64,000 bases of DNA from Rhodospirillaceae bacterium. GTDB taxonomy: Bacteria > Pseudomonadota > Alphaproteobacteria > Rhodospirillales > Casp-alpha2. Under the pieces are notes generated by a model. It saw only the letters and a list, made by a program, of their open reading frames with translations. It was not told the origin of the DNA and ran no database searches. Position 1 is the first letter of the stretch, and each line of letters starts with the position of its first letter. The position numbers and the translations under genes were made by a program. Location: assembly GCA_016845145.1 (NCBI GenBank), contig JAERTE010000119.1:32579-96578 (forward strand), in the 5' to 3' direction. Of the stretch, positions 26,672 through 34,931 are shown piece by piece.

Positions 26672-26998
26672 TCATCGAGTGAGAGATTGTACGGCTTGGT
26701 GAATAACGATAGCCGCTCCGTTGTATTCAGGTGTCAGCGAACGTACGTAGAGTTGGGCAACGTCGGCCGCCGGCACGCCGCCTTTGCCCCAGCCCATTTT
26801 TTCCATGGCTTCGCGGACCGGTGGCGGGCTGACCGCACTGATGTGCTGGCCGCGAGGCATATCCAGCGCAGCGGCACCTACAAAACCCTCAAGTCCGGCG
26901 TTCAACGTGGTCGCGGCGATGATGTCGTGTTGCGGCGACAGCGCGTCGACGACGGCCTCGCCGATGGTGCCGGTGGCGCCGATAACAAGAATACGCAT
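26672..26998 (-). pseudogene. Internally deleted short-chain dehydrogenase
   Basis: A 108-codon open frame that reads as the first about 30 residues of an SDR joined in frame to its last about 75. It starts MRILVIGATGTIGEAVVDAL with an intact GxxGxxG loop and then jumps after DIIAATT to NAGLEGFVGAAALDMPRGQ, which in full-length relatives (about 200 residues) lies well after the catalytic Tyr. The YxxxK motif and much of the Rossmann core are missing. The frame is open, so the product may be made, but activity as a dehydrogenase is unlikely. It is divergent from the LysR gene, a typical regulator-target arrangement. Confidence 0.65.
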
Positions 26999-27061
26999 GG
27001 TTTTCTCCTGAAACAGGGTTGCAGTGTTTGCTTGCCAGGAAACATACATAAGTTGCGGATT

Positions 27062-27097
27062 TGGGATAAGTTAGATAATTTGAGATAGTTTATCCCA
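27062..27097. promoter_or_regulatory. Inverted repeat, candidate LysR-type operator
   Basis: TGGGATAA (27062-27069) and TTATCCCA (27090-27097) are perfect 8-bp arms separated by 20 bases. They lie between the divergent SDR remnant and the LysR gene, ending 14 bases before the LysR ATG, a place suited to autoregulation. Confidence 0.5.
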
Positions 27098-27111
27098 CTA
27101 ATAGGGACAAA

Positions 27112-28011
27112 ATGGATCGCCTAGATGCCCTGAAAGCGTTTCTCGCCGTTGAGCGGTGTGGTGGCTTTGCGCCGGCTGCACGCGAGCTTGGAATGTCGAC
27201 ATCGGCCATGAGCCGCCATGTGCAGGGGTTGGAAGCCTGGTTTGGCGTGCAGTTGTTCCGTCGCACGACACGGAAGATCAGTCTGACCTCTGAGGGCGAA
27301 CGCCATCTCGCCCAGGTGCAGCGGATTGTCAGCGAGATCGAAACGCTCGAAGCCGCTGTGCGGGGCATCGGTACGCATCCCAGCGGTGAGGTGCGGGTCA
27401 CGGCGCCGAAGTTCTTTGCCCAGCGCTTCCTCGGTACCATGTTTTCAGACTTCCAAAACGCTTATCCGGATGTGAAATTGCGGCTCTACTTGATCGACCG
27501 TGTCGTCAATTTGGTTGAGGAAGGCTTCGATCTGGCGCTGCGCATAGGGCATTTGGAAGATTCGGATCTCATCGGCCGGCGGATTGCAACCATACGGACT
27601 TGCTTGGTTGCCGCACCCGATTACATCGCCAGGCGGGGGCTGCCGAAAACCATCGACGACCTTCAGAACCACGACTGCATTGTCGATCTCACGCCCAGTC
27701 ACGGCAGCCGTTGGCCTTTAAAGGACGGGCGCGGCCGGCGGCAAGTCGAAGTGCCGGGGCGTTTTTCCGCCAATGACGGCGAGATGGTTTGGCAAATGAC
27801 TCTCAACGGCCAAGGCATTTCCCTGCTGCCGGATTTCTTCGTCACTGAAGATATCAACGCCGGTCGATTGGTGCCGCTGCTCAGTGAGTTCAGCGGCGAG
27901 GAGGTGGGGGTTTATGTGGTTTATGTGCGCGAACCTCATCGCTCGGCTGCATTGCAGGCTTTGATTGACTGGTTTACGGACCAATTTAATTTCGGACAAC
28001 AGGACGGGTGA
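27112..28011 (+). CDS. LysR family transcriptional regulator
   Basis: A 299-residue LysR regulator. The winged helix-turn-helix occupies residues 1-60 (LDALKAFLAVERCGGFAPAA, ELGMSTSAMSRHVQGLE), followed by the linker helix and a periplasmic-binding-like effector domain (GEVRVTAPKFFAQRFLGTMF; EEGFDLALRIGHLEDSDLIG). The LLPDFFVTEDINAGRLV segment is typical of the LysR group that controls oxidoreductases. A tcuA-like flavoprotein gene starts one base after its stop, and the SDR remnant is divergent, so these are the most likely targets. Confidence 0.93.
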   Translation: MDRLDALKAFLAVERCGGFAPAARELGMSTSAMSRHVQGLEAWFGVQLFRRTTRKISLTSEGERHLAQVQRIVSEIETLEAAVRGIGTHPSGEVRVTAPKFFAQRFLGTMFSDFQNAYPDVKLRLYLIDRVVNLVEEGFDLALRIGHLEDSDLIGRRIATIRTCLVAAPDYIARRGLPKTIDDLQNHDCIVDLTPSHGSRWPLKDGRGRRQVEVPGRFSANDGEMVWQMTLNGQGISLLPDFFVTEDINAGRLVPLLSEFSGEEVGVYVVYVREPHRSAALQALIDWFTDQFNFGQQDG

Positions 28012-28012
28012 T

Positions 28013-29464
28013 ATGGGTAAGAACGAGTTCGACGTGATCGTCGTTGGTTGCGGCATCGCCGGTCTGTCCGCAGCGGTGACGGCGGCCCAGAACGGTGCGC
28101 GGGTCGCCGTGCTGGAACGCGCGCCGGTGGAGGAGCGCGGCGGCAACACGCGCTATACCGAAAGCTTCTGGCGGATGAAAAGCGCCGATGCGGTGTCGGA
28201 CGACTTCGAGGAACGTTTCGCCGCCAACGCCGGTGGCTGGCCAGACCCGGGCATCGCCAAGGATGCGGTGCTTGCGCGCGAAAGCCAGCCCCGGGTGTTG
28301 CGCTCGCTCGGCATGGTCGACCCCAATCTGGTTGCCACCTTAGCCGAGGAAGCGCCGATGGCGTTGCAATGGTTGCAGACCTTTGGCGTTAAATTCGATT
28401 TCCTGCCGACCTATTTTCTCAGCCAGTCGACCACGCGCATGGGACCTGTCGGCGGCGGCTTGGCGTTGATCGAGGCTCTGGGCGGCTATGCCGATGAGCG
28501 CCCTGACGAGATCAGTTTTTATTATGAAACCTCGGCGCGCTCATTGATCATGGACGACAGCGTTGCTGTGATAGGGCTCAAGGCCATGGGGCCTGACAAC
28601 ACGCCGCTTGATCTGTTTGCACCCAACGTGATCCTGGCGTGCGGCGGCTTTCAAGGGAACCCTGAGATGCTCAGCCGCTACATCGGCCCGCCCTCTCAGT
28701 TCATCCGGCCTGTCTCACGTGGAGGGCACTACAACCGCGGAGAAGGTGTCGCTATGGCGTTGGATGTGGGCGCCGCACCATGTGGCGATTTTGGCAGCTT
28801 CCATGCGCAGCCCGTGGATCCACGCTCCCTGGATGTCGAGCCCGTGGTGCTGACCTATGCTTATGGAGTGCTGATCAACGATGCCGGCAAGCGGTTCACC
28901 GACGAAGGCCCGGCGATGGTTGACAGCACCTACGAAGTCGTGACACGGATCATCATGGGGCAACGCCACGGCATTGCCTATGCGGTGTTTGATGCGGGGC
29001 TTGATGATGTGGAGAACTGGCCGATCGCCGTTCGCTCACGGGTGCCGCCCCTTGAGGCGGATACGCTGGCGGGCCTGGCGGCGGAAATGGACATCGACGC
29101 CGATGAGTTTCGTGCCACTATCAAGGCCTACAATGCCGCCTGTCCAGTGCCCGACGGGTTCCAGCCCTTGCAGCCAGATGGCTTGGCAACGCAGGGTGTT
29201 GAGCCGAAGAAATCCAACTGGGCGCGCCCCATTATCACGCCGCCGTTCCGCGCTTGGCCGATGATATGTTCCAACTGCTTCACCTTTGGCGGCGTCAAGG
29301 TCGATGAGCGCGCGCGGGTGATCAACACTGAGGGTGATCCCATTCCGGGGCTCTATGCGGCAGGGGAGGTGGTTGGGTTGTACTACCGCGTCTATACGGG
29401 CGCTACGTCTGTCATGCGTGGTGCGGTGACCGGAAGGCTGGCGGGCCGCGATGCAACAGCTTGA
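28013..29464 (+). CDS. TcuA-like FAD-dependent dehydrogenase
   Basis: A 483-residue flavoprotein of the fumarate reductase/succinate dehydrogenase flavoprotein family, closest in pattern to FAD-dependent tricarballylate dehydrogenase. The FAD loop is VIVVGCGIAGLSAAVTAAQN, followed by ERGGNTRYTESFWR, whose GGNTR turn is a TcuA hallmark. ILACGGFQGNPEMLSRYIGP and the C-terminal GLYAAGEVVGLYYRVYTGAT are further family blocks. Neither a signal nor a heme-binding motif is visible. The following TAXI-TRAP transporter suggests uptake of its di- or tricarboxylate-like substrate. TcuB and TcuC are absent, so the substrate may differ from tricarballylate. Confidence 0.85.
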   Translation: MGKNEFDVIVVGCGIAGLSAAVTAAQNGARVAVLERAPVEERGGNTRYTESFWRMKSADAVSDDFEERFAANAGGWPDPGIAKDAVLARESQPRVLRSLGMVDPNLVATLAEEAPMALQWLQTFGVKFDFLPTYFLSQSTTRMGPVGGGLALIEALGGYADERPDEISFYYETSARSLIMDDSVAVIGLKAMGPDNTPLDLFAPNVILACGGFQGNPEMLSRYIGPPSQFIRPVSRGGHYNRGEGVAMALDVGAAPCGDFGSFHAQPVDPRSLDVEPVVLTYAYGVLINDAGKRFTDEGPAMVDSTYEVVTRIIMGQRHGIAYAVFDAGLDDVENWPIAVRSRVPPLEADTLAGLAAEMDIDADEFRATIKAYNAACPVPDGFQPLQPDGLATQGVEPKKSNWARPIITPPFRAWPMICSNCFTFGGVKVDERARVINTEGDPIPGLYAAGEVVGLYYRVYTGATSVMRGAVTGRLAGRDATA

Positions 29465-29580
29465 AAGCTAAGCCGTGATCCGATTGATGCACGTCAGGTT
29501 GCAGATTTAATGAGATCGGATAGGCTGTAGGGGGAGTTAAGCGTAGAAATAAAATAATACCAACTCAGTGGAGGACGAAA

Positions 29581-30537
29581 ATGAATATGAAAATTGCCGC
29601 ACCTGTTGCGGCCATTACCTTGGCTTTTGGCTTGCAGGCCGCACAGGCGGAAACGTTTGTGCGCATGGTATCGGGGCCGTCCGGCGGCTCGTGGTATCCG
29701 CTCGGCGCCAAAATTTCTCAGGTCTTCGGCGAGAAAGTTAAAGGTATCACCACGTCAAATACGTCTGGCGGCGGTATCTCCAACGTGTTGTCCGTGAACG
29801 GCGGCGACGCGGAGATCGGCTGGTCCTATGCACATACGGCGTTCAACGGCTACAAGGGCAAAGGCAAGTTCAAGAAGCCGCAACCCGACGTTCGGCATTT
29901 CGCGACCCTGTATCCGGCTATGTTCCAGGTGGCGGTGCGCAAGGATTCAGCGATCAAGTCGTTCGCCGACATGAAAGGTGCCAATATCAGCCCCGGTAAG
30001 GCGAAGTGGACCGGCACGGCGTTTGCCGAATCCATTCTCAAGGCCTATGGCATTTCCTTCGACAGTATCAAAAAAGCCGGTGGTACCGTGCACCACGTCA
30101 GCTATACGGAATCCGTGGCGCTGATGAAGGACAAGCACATTGATGTCTTCATGGGTGCGACGTCCATGCCGCAGGCTTCGTTCCTGGAGTTGGAGCACAG
30201 CCCCGGCATCCGCTTTATCGGCATGCCGAAGGCGAAACAGCAGGAAGTTATCGCCGCAAACCCGGGCTTCATTCCCGGCATGATGCCGAAGGGTGTCTAC
30301 AAAAGCCTTGATCAGGACCTGCATACGCTGGGTATCGTGACCAACATGGTCGTTCACAAAGACCTGCCCGACGATATTGTCTACAACATGTGCAAAGTGT
30401 TCTGGGCCAATCACGCTTCGTTCGTCGAAGTGAAATCGGTATGGAAGCGCGTGAAACTCAAAGATGCCTTGGCCGGTGCCGCAATCCCCGTGCATCCGGG
30501 TGCGGCGAAGTGCTACGCCGAATTGGGCGTTAAGTAG
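29581..30537 (+). CDS. TAXI-type TRAP transporter solute-binding protein
   Basis: A 318-residue periplasmic binding protein. A signal peptide covers residues 1-22 (AITLAFGLQAAQA). The mature part has the TAXI signature region RMVSGPSGGSWYPLGAKISQ, then TSNTSGGGISNVLSVNGGDA and LYPAMFQVAVRKDSAIKSFA. It binds the substrate for the downstream fused permease. The ATG follows GTGGAGGAC. A hairpin lies between it and the permease gene, consistent with reduced downstream expression. Confidence 0.92.
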   Translation: MNMKIAAPVAAITLAFGLQAAQAETFVRMVSGPSGGSWYPLGAKISQVFGEKVKGITTSNTSGGGISNVLSVNGGDAEIGWSYAHTAFNGYKGKGKFKKPQPDVRHFATLYPAMFQVAVRKDSAIKSFADMKGANISPGKAKWTGTAFAESILKAYGISFDSIKKAGGTVHHVSYTESVALMKDKHIDVFMGATSMPQASFLELEHSPGIRFIGMPKAKQQEVIAANPGFIPGMMPKGVYKSLDQDLHTLGIVTNMVVHKDLPDDIVYNMCKVFWANHASFVEVKSVWKRVKLKDALAGAAIPVHPGAAKCYAELGVK

Positions 30538-30560
30538 TCGTCAAGCTTGCGTCGAGACGT

Positions 30561-30597
30561 CGGGAATGCCGGTTTAGGCCGGCGCTCCCGCCGTTTT
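30561..30597 (+). terminator. Hairpin between binding-protein and permease genes
   Basis: Two stacked stems: CGGGA/TCCCG outside and GCCGG/CCGGC inside, ending at 30590 and followed by CCGTTTTC. The T-run is short, so partial termination or RNA stabilisation of the binding-protein message is more likely than a full stop. Confidence 0.45.
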
Positions 30598-30656
30598 CGT
30601 GCCTGAAATCAATGGTGTTTCGGGCTAACTGACTTCTTACCATGCCGAGGCCGCAC

Positions 30657-32678
30657 ATGAGCGTCACTGAATCTCAGGTCATTTACGAAGAAAAAACCGA
30701 GCTCGGTTTCCTTGAGCACTTACTGCTCAGAAAGAACTTCAACGCGGCACAGTCTGTTTTGCTGTTCTGCACGGTCGTCAGCGTTGCCCTCGCCGTGTTC
30801 CATCTTTACGTGGCGGCGTTCGGCACACCGGAAGGACGGTCGTTTCGGTCCATCCATTTGACCGGCATGTTGTTGTTGGCGTTCTTGGTCCGGCCCTTGT
30901 TCCGAAACTCCATGCGCGATCCGATAATTGTTGCCGGCGACCCGGGCAACAGCTTGCGCATGCTTGGTTTTTCAATCGATCTGGTGATCGTCGTCGCGGT
31001 TTTGTTCATCCAGGTCTGGACGATCTACGACATCGATGCGTTCCATCTGCGCTACGGCGAGAAGGAGCTGCCCGATCTGATTGTCGGCGGCATGTTGGTC
31101 GCGCTGGTGCTCGAAGCAACGCGGCGCGCGGTCGGCTGGGCGATGGTGATTATCACCGGGTTCTTTATTCTTCACGCGCTTTACGCCAATTATTTTTTCG
31201 GCTTTTTCTACGGGCCGCCAGTGCGGTTCGGCAAATTCATCGACACGTTATTCATGAGCTCGGACGGCATTTTCGGGATCCCGCTGCATGTTTGCTCCAC
31301 CTACATTGTTTTATTCATTATTTTCGGCTCGCTGTTGATCCGCTCCGGTGCGGGCCGGTTTTTCATTGATCTCGCGGTCGCCTTGACCGGCCATCGGGTC
31401 GGCGGGCCGGCAAAGGCATCTGCTGTCGCCAGTGGTTTCATGGGCACCGTGTCGGGCTCCGCCGTGGCCAATGTGGTGACGACGGGCTCGTTCACCATTC
31501 CGTTGATGAAAAATCTCGGCTACCGCGCCAAGTTCGCCGCCGCCGTTGAGGCTTGCGCGTCGTCAGGCGGGCAGATCACACCGCCAATCATGGGTGCGGC
31601 GGCATTCATCATGGCGGAATTTCTGGCCGTGCCGTATGTCGAAATTATTGTCGCCGCGGCCATTCCGGCATTTCTGTATTTCGCCACGATTTATTTCATG
31701 GTCCATCTGGAGGCCGAGAAGAACAACATCGGACGCATCGACAAAAAGCTGTTGCCGCAAGCGGGCCCCGTGCTCAAGCGTGGCTGGCACCTGCTGATCG
31801 CTTTGGCGGTGCTGATCTACTTCCTGGTCGCTGGCTATACGCCGATGAAGTCTGCCTTCTGGGGGCTGGTGTCGCTGTTTGCACTCAGCTTCATCAACAA
31901 GGAAACGCGGATGAGCCCGGTCGATCTGATAGCGGCGCTGGAATCGGGTATCCGCGCCACGATGCCGGTGACCATCGCGTGTGCCTGTGCGGGCCTGATT
32001 ATCGGGTCGGTGTTTGTCTCGGGCCTGGGGCTGAAGTTCACCCAATCGGTGATCGAGATTGCCGACGGGAATCTGTTGATCTTGCTGGCGTTGACCGGGG
32101 TCTCGGCAATCATCTTAGGCATGGGCATAACCACGACGGCTGTTTATATCACCGTCGCCGCGCTGATCGTGCCGGCGGTGGTGAAAATCGGCGTCGAGCC
32201 GATTGCCGCGCATATGTTCGCCTTCTACTTCGGCGTCGTCTCCACCATTACGCCACCGGTTGCGTTGGCGTCGTTCGCGGCTGCCGCCATAGCCAAAACA
32301 CCACCCATGGCAACGGCTATCGAGTCGACCCGCGTTGGCATCGCCAAGTATCTGGTGCCATTGGTTTTTGTCTACAATCCGTCGCTGTTGTTCATCGGGC
32401 CGATGTGGATGACCGCCATCTCCGGCGTCATCGTCCTGGTTGGGTTGTGGGTGCTGTCGATGGCGCTTGAGGGCTGGTATCGGGGTCGGCTCAACCCGGT
32501 GCAGAAACTTGTGGCTTTGGCGGCCGCGATCATGATCTTGTTGCCGCCCAACAGCACCATTTTCGGTTTTGCGGGATATTACTGGGAGATCGCCGGGGTG
32601 TGCATCGCCAGCGTGTTATTGGCGCCAAGGCTCATGGCTGCATGGCAACAAAAAGCGGAGGGTCCGGCCAATGCGTAA
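30657..32678 (+). CDS. TAXI-TRAP transporter fused permease (DctQM type)
   Basis: A 673-residue integral membrane protein. The first about 230 residues (several hydrophobic segments, including LTGMLLLAFLVRPLFRN and SIDLVIVVAVLFIQVWTIYD) correspond to the small DctQ subunit; the rest is the large DctM subunit with GSAVANVVTTGSFTIPLMKN, EACASSGGQITPPIMGAAAF and GMGITTTAVYITVAALIVP. The fusion is normal for TAXI systems. The ATG at 30657 is preferred to 30642 because GAGG lies at a suitable distance. It uses an ion gradient to import the substrate delivered by the TAXI binding protein. Confidence 0.92.
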   Translation: MSVTESQVIYEEKTELGFLEHLLLRKNFNAAQSVLLFCTVVSVALAVFHLYVAAFGTPEGRSFRSIHLTGMLLLAFLVRPLFRNSMRDPIIVAGDPGNSLRMLGFSIDLVIVVAVLFIQVWTIYDIDAFHLRYGEKELPDLIVGGMLVALVLEATRRAVGWAMVIITGFFILHALYANYFFGFFYGPPVRFGKFIDTLFMSSDGIFGIPLHVCSTYIVLFIIFGSLLIRSGAGRFFIDLAVALTGHRVGGPAKASAVASGFMGTVSGSAVANVVTTGSFTIPLMKNLGYRAKFAAAVEACASSGGQITPPIMGAAAFIMAEFLAVPYVEIIVAAAIPAFLYFATIYFMVHLEAEKNNIGRIDKKLLPQAGPVLKRGWHLLIALAVLIYFLVAGYTPMKSAFWGLVSLFALSFINKETRMSPVDLIAALESGIRATMPVTIACACAGLIIGSVFVSGLGLKFTQSVIEIADGNLLILLALTGVSAIILGMGITTTAVYITVAALIVPAVVKIGVEPIAAHMFAFYFGVVSTITPPVALASFAAAAIAKTPPMATAIESTRVGIAKYLVPLVFVYNPSLLFIGPMWMTAISGVIVLVGLWVLSMALEGWYRGRLNPVQKLVALAAAIMILLPPNSTIFGFAGYYWEIAGVCIASVLLAPRLMAAWQQKAEGPANA

Positions 32679-32895
32679 CATTTTTCTGGGCAAAACCTGG
32701 CACTGGGCACTAATTGCCGCGATCTCAGGCCTTCTGTGGTTGGCCGGCAACGCCAAACTGCACGTCATCCACTTCAATTCCTTCGTCATCACCTTGCTGA
32801 TCGGCTCGGTGGTGGTCGTTCTGCTGGTCACACGCACCACCAAGCCTGGCGAGCAGGTCACCCGCGAACCGATTGAAGATCCTGACGCGGATTAA
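32671..32895 (+). CDS. Small two-helix membrane protein of the TRAP operon
   Basis: A 74-residue protein with two hydrophobic segments (ALIAAISGLLWLAGN and FVITLLIGSVVVVLLV) and a charged C-terminus (GEQVTREPIEDPDAD). Its ATG overlaps the permease stop in an ATGCGTAA arrangement, so it is translationally coupled. Small membrane genes at this position are often seen behind TAXI permeases, but its role is not known. Confidence 0.72.
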   Translation: MRNIFLGKTWHWALIAAISGLLWLAGNAKLHVIHFNSFVITLLIGSVVVVLLVTRTTKPGEQVTREPIEDPDAD

Positions 32896-32911
32896 TCAGG
32901 CGAGGCGGCCC

Positions 32912-33805
32912 TCAACAGATCTTTTGAATATCCAATTCCAAAATGCCTTCCGCTCCGGCGGCTTTCAGTTGCGGCACCAGGGTGCGCACGGCATGTGCGT
33001 CGACCACGGTTTCCAGCGCCGACCAACCGGTTTCGGCGAGGCGGTTAACGGTGGGAGCGTGCAAGCTGGGCAGTAGCGCCACGACCTTGTCCAGGTCATC
33101 GCCGCCAACGTTCATTTTCAGCAAAACCTTGTGGCGGGCATCCAATGCCGCCTGCACCAACAGCGCGATCTGGTCGATCTTGTCACGCTTCCAGGGGTCG
33201 GCCATGGCGGACTTGTTGGCGAAGAACACCGTGTGGGTTTCCAGCAGGTCGCAGACAATGCGCAATCCGTGCGCGCGGATGGTGGAGCCCGTTTCCGTGA
33301 TCTCTACCGCCGCGTCGGCCATGCCTTCGACCACCTTGGCCTCCGTCGCGCCCCAGGAGAATTCTACCTTGGCATTGATACCGCGTTCTTCCAGATAGCG
33401 CTTGGTGTAGCCGACCAGTTCGGTGGCGATGGTTTTGCCTTCCAGGTCCTCGACCGAGCGGATCGGGCTGTCGGCATCAACCACCAAAACCCAGCGTGCC
33501 TTTTGGTCGGAGGCCTTGGAATAAATCAGGTCTGAAATGATTTCGAGGTCGTTTTCGGTCTGAGTTTCCATCAGCCAGTCAATGCCGCACAGCCCGGCAT
33601 CGATATTGCCGCCGGCCACATAGGGGCCCATTTCCTGTGAGCGCACCAGCGCGCACTCAATCTCAGGATCGTCGATGCGTGGGAAATAGTTGCGCGAGCG
33701 CGACGTGATGGTCCAGCCGGCCTGTTTGAACAACTCAATGGTGGCGCCTTCGAGGCTACCTTTCGGAATACCCAGCCGCAGTTTTCCCTTTGCGTCGGCG
33801 TCCAT
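32912..33805 (-). CDS. hisG: ATP phosphoribosyltransferase, long form
   Basis: A 297-residue HisG, first enzyme of histidine biosynthesis, condensing ATP with PRPP. The core starts LRLGIPKGSLEGATIELFKQ; the PRPP loop is in the ATEAKVVEGMADAAVEITET region. The extra C-terminal domain from about residue 215 (KVLLKMNVGGDDLDKVVALL) marks the long form, which binds histidine and needs no HisZ. No other his gene is near. It converges on the small membrane protein gene with a 16-base gap. Confidence 0.93.
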   Translation of the reverse strand: MDADAKGKLRLGIPKGSLEGATIELFKQAGWTITSRSRNYFPRIDDPEIECALVRSQEMGPYVAGGNIDAGLCGIDWLMETQTENDLEIISDLIYSKASDQKARWVLVVDADSPIRSVEDLEGKTIATELVGYTKRYLEERGINAKVEFSWGATEAKVVEGMADAAVEITETGSTIRAHGLRIVCDLLETHTVFFANKSAMADPWKRDKIDQIALLVQAALDARHKVLLKMNVGGDDLDKVVALLPSLHAPTVNRLAETGWSALETVVDAHAVRTLVPQLKAAGAEGILELDIQKIC

Positions 33806-33837
33806 GCCTGTCTCCTGTGATTCTCTGTCTACGAAAC

Positions 33838-33862
33838 GGGCCGCACCTTAACGGCGCGGCCC
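33838..33862 (-). terminator. Possible terminator after the copper-chaperone gene
   Basis: GGGCCGC/GCGGCCC, a 7-bp GC stem with an 11-base loop. On the minus strand it follows the PCuAC stop and precedes hisG, but only GTTT follows, so termination may be partial. Confidence 0.4.
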
Positions 33863-33897
33863 CTAAATCGCAATCAGCGGAACGCTGAAAAACTGGA

Positions 33898-34395
33898 TTA
33901 ATGACTGTGCTTCATCTTCTTTTTCATCATACCGGCGTTACCTTTCTTAACCGGCATGTGCACCATCACGTCGCCGGCCTTCTCAAACGTCAACTTCACC
34001 ATGATTGAGCTGCCGTCCGCCAGCGGTGCCTTCAAGCCCATCATCATGACGTGGTAGCTGCCGGGTTTCAGCACCGCGGCACCATGCATGGGCACATCGA
34101 TGTGTGGCACCTGGCGCATGCGCATGACGCCATTGTCGTTAATGTGGTTGTGCAGTTCGGTTTTTTTCGAAGCACTGGTGCTGGCGGCTATCAGTTTGTC
34201 AGCCGCCATGCCACGGTTGGTGACGGTCAGGAAGGCGCCGCCGTTCTTGGAGCCAGGAGGCGTTGCCCGGGCCCAAGCTCCGGTGATTTCGAGTTCGCCA
34301 ACCTTGATACCATGCGAGCCGGCGATGGCGGCATGGAAGGGAAGGATGAATAGGCTGAGGAGGCCTGCAATCAGCAGGGGAATACGGAGTGTCAT
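33898..34395 (-). CDS. Periplasmic copper chaperone PCu(A)C
   Basis: A 165-residue secreted copper chaperone. A signal peptide spans residues 1-25 (LLIAGLLSLFILPFHAAIA). The DUF461 motif that binds Cu(I) is present in order: ELHNHINDNGVMRMRQVPHI with its His and Met residues, then GSYHVMMMGLKAPL. The C-terminus is His/Lys/Met-rich (KKKMKHSH). It delivers copper to cytochrome oxidase CuA sites. The DUF2946 gene 41 bases upstream on the same strand is its usual companion. Confidence 0.92.
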   Translation of the reverse strand: MTLRIPLLIAGLLSLFILPFHAAIAGSHGIKVGELEITGAWARATPPGSKNGGAFLTVTNRGMAADKLIAASTSASKKTELHNHINDNGVMRMRQVPHIDVPMHGAAVLKPGSYHVMMMGLKAPLADGSSIMVKLTFEKAGDVMVHMPVKKGNAGMMKKKMKHSH

Positions 34396-34436
34396 TGTTT
34401 GAAGTCCTTATATATCGGTTCGTTTAGTGGATAGGG

Positions 34437-34820
34437 TTAAACGATCCGATGCGGCGGTGCCCGCGGTAGGACTTGGGTGTTTGAGGCGTGGGCGGTGATA
34501 ACTTCCGTGAATGCGGAGAAAACGGCATTTTCGGCCAGGTTCACCGGGACCGGCATCTCCGTGGCGCTCGGTGCAATGGCCGAGGCGGAGAATGTCGGAC
34601 ATAGCGGGCATGAATCTCCCGGCCGCGTGTCAGTGGGTATCTGGTGGTTGAGAGTCTTGGTGCCGCTTGCCGAGCAGATGACATTGAGTGCGGCTTCCAG
34701 CGACCCTTCGGCCGGTTGGGCGCTCGCAGCCAAAGGCACCATACCTTGCACCAGCACCGCCAGCATGGCGATCACGGCGGCAAGGCGGGGCAGGCCTTTG
34801 ATGGAACGGAAATATCTCAC
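34437..34820 (-). CDS. DUF2946 family protein
   Basis: A 127-residue exported or membrane-anchored protein. A hydrophobic signal (AAVIAMLAVLVQGMVPLA) is followed by the family cysteines, ICSASGT and CPLC, and the typical C-terminal 'PRaPP' end (LPRAPPHRIV). DUF2946 proteins commonly sit beside copper-handling genes; their role is not established. The start is GTG at 34820 with GGAG upstream. It is the first gene of a two-gene unit with the copper chaperone. Confidence 0.82.
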   Translation of the reverse strand: MRYFRSIKGLPRLAAVIAMLAVLVQGMVPLAASAQPAEGSLEAALNVICSASGTKTLNHQIPTDTRPGDSCPLCPTFSASAIAPSATEMPVPVNLAENAVFSAFTEVITAHASNTQVLPRAPPHRIV

Positions 34821-34931
34821 GCGTTTCTCCGTATCGAACGCACGCCAGTTTAGGCCGAAGCGCGGAAAAGTCTATCCAATCAGACTGACAAAGGGATGAC
34901 ATGGGTCAAGTGATTGCCTAAATTCAGAATC

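Noticed and set aside
31553..32470. 305-codon frame overlapping the TRAP permease in another phase
   Set aside because: It is Arg/Gly-rich and overlaps conserved DctM motifs, so it is a shadow.
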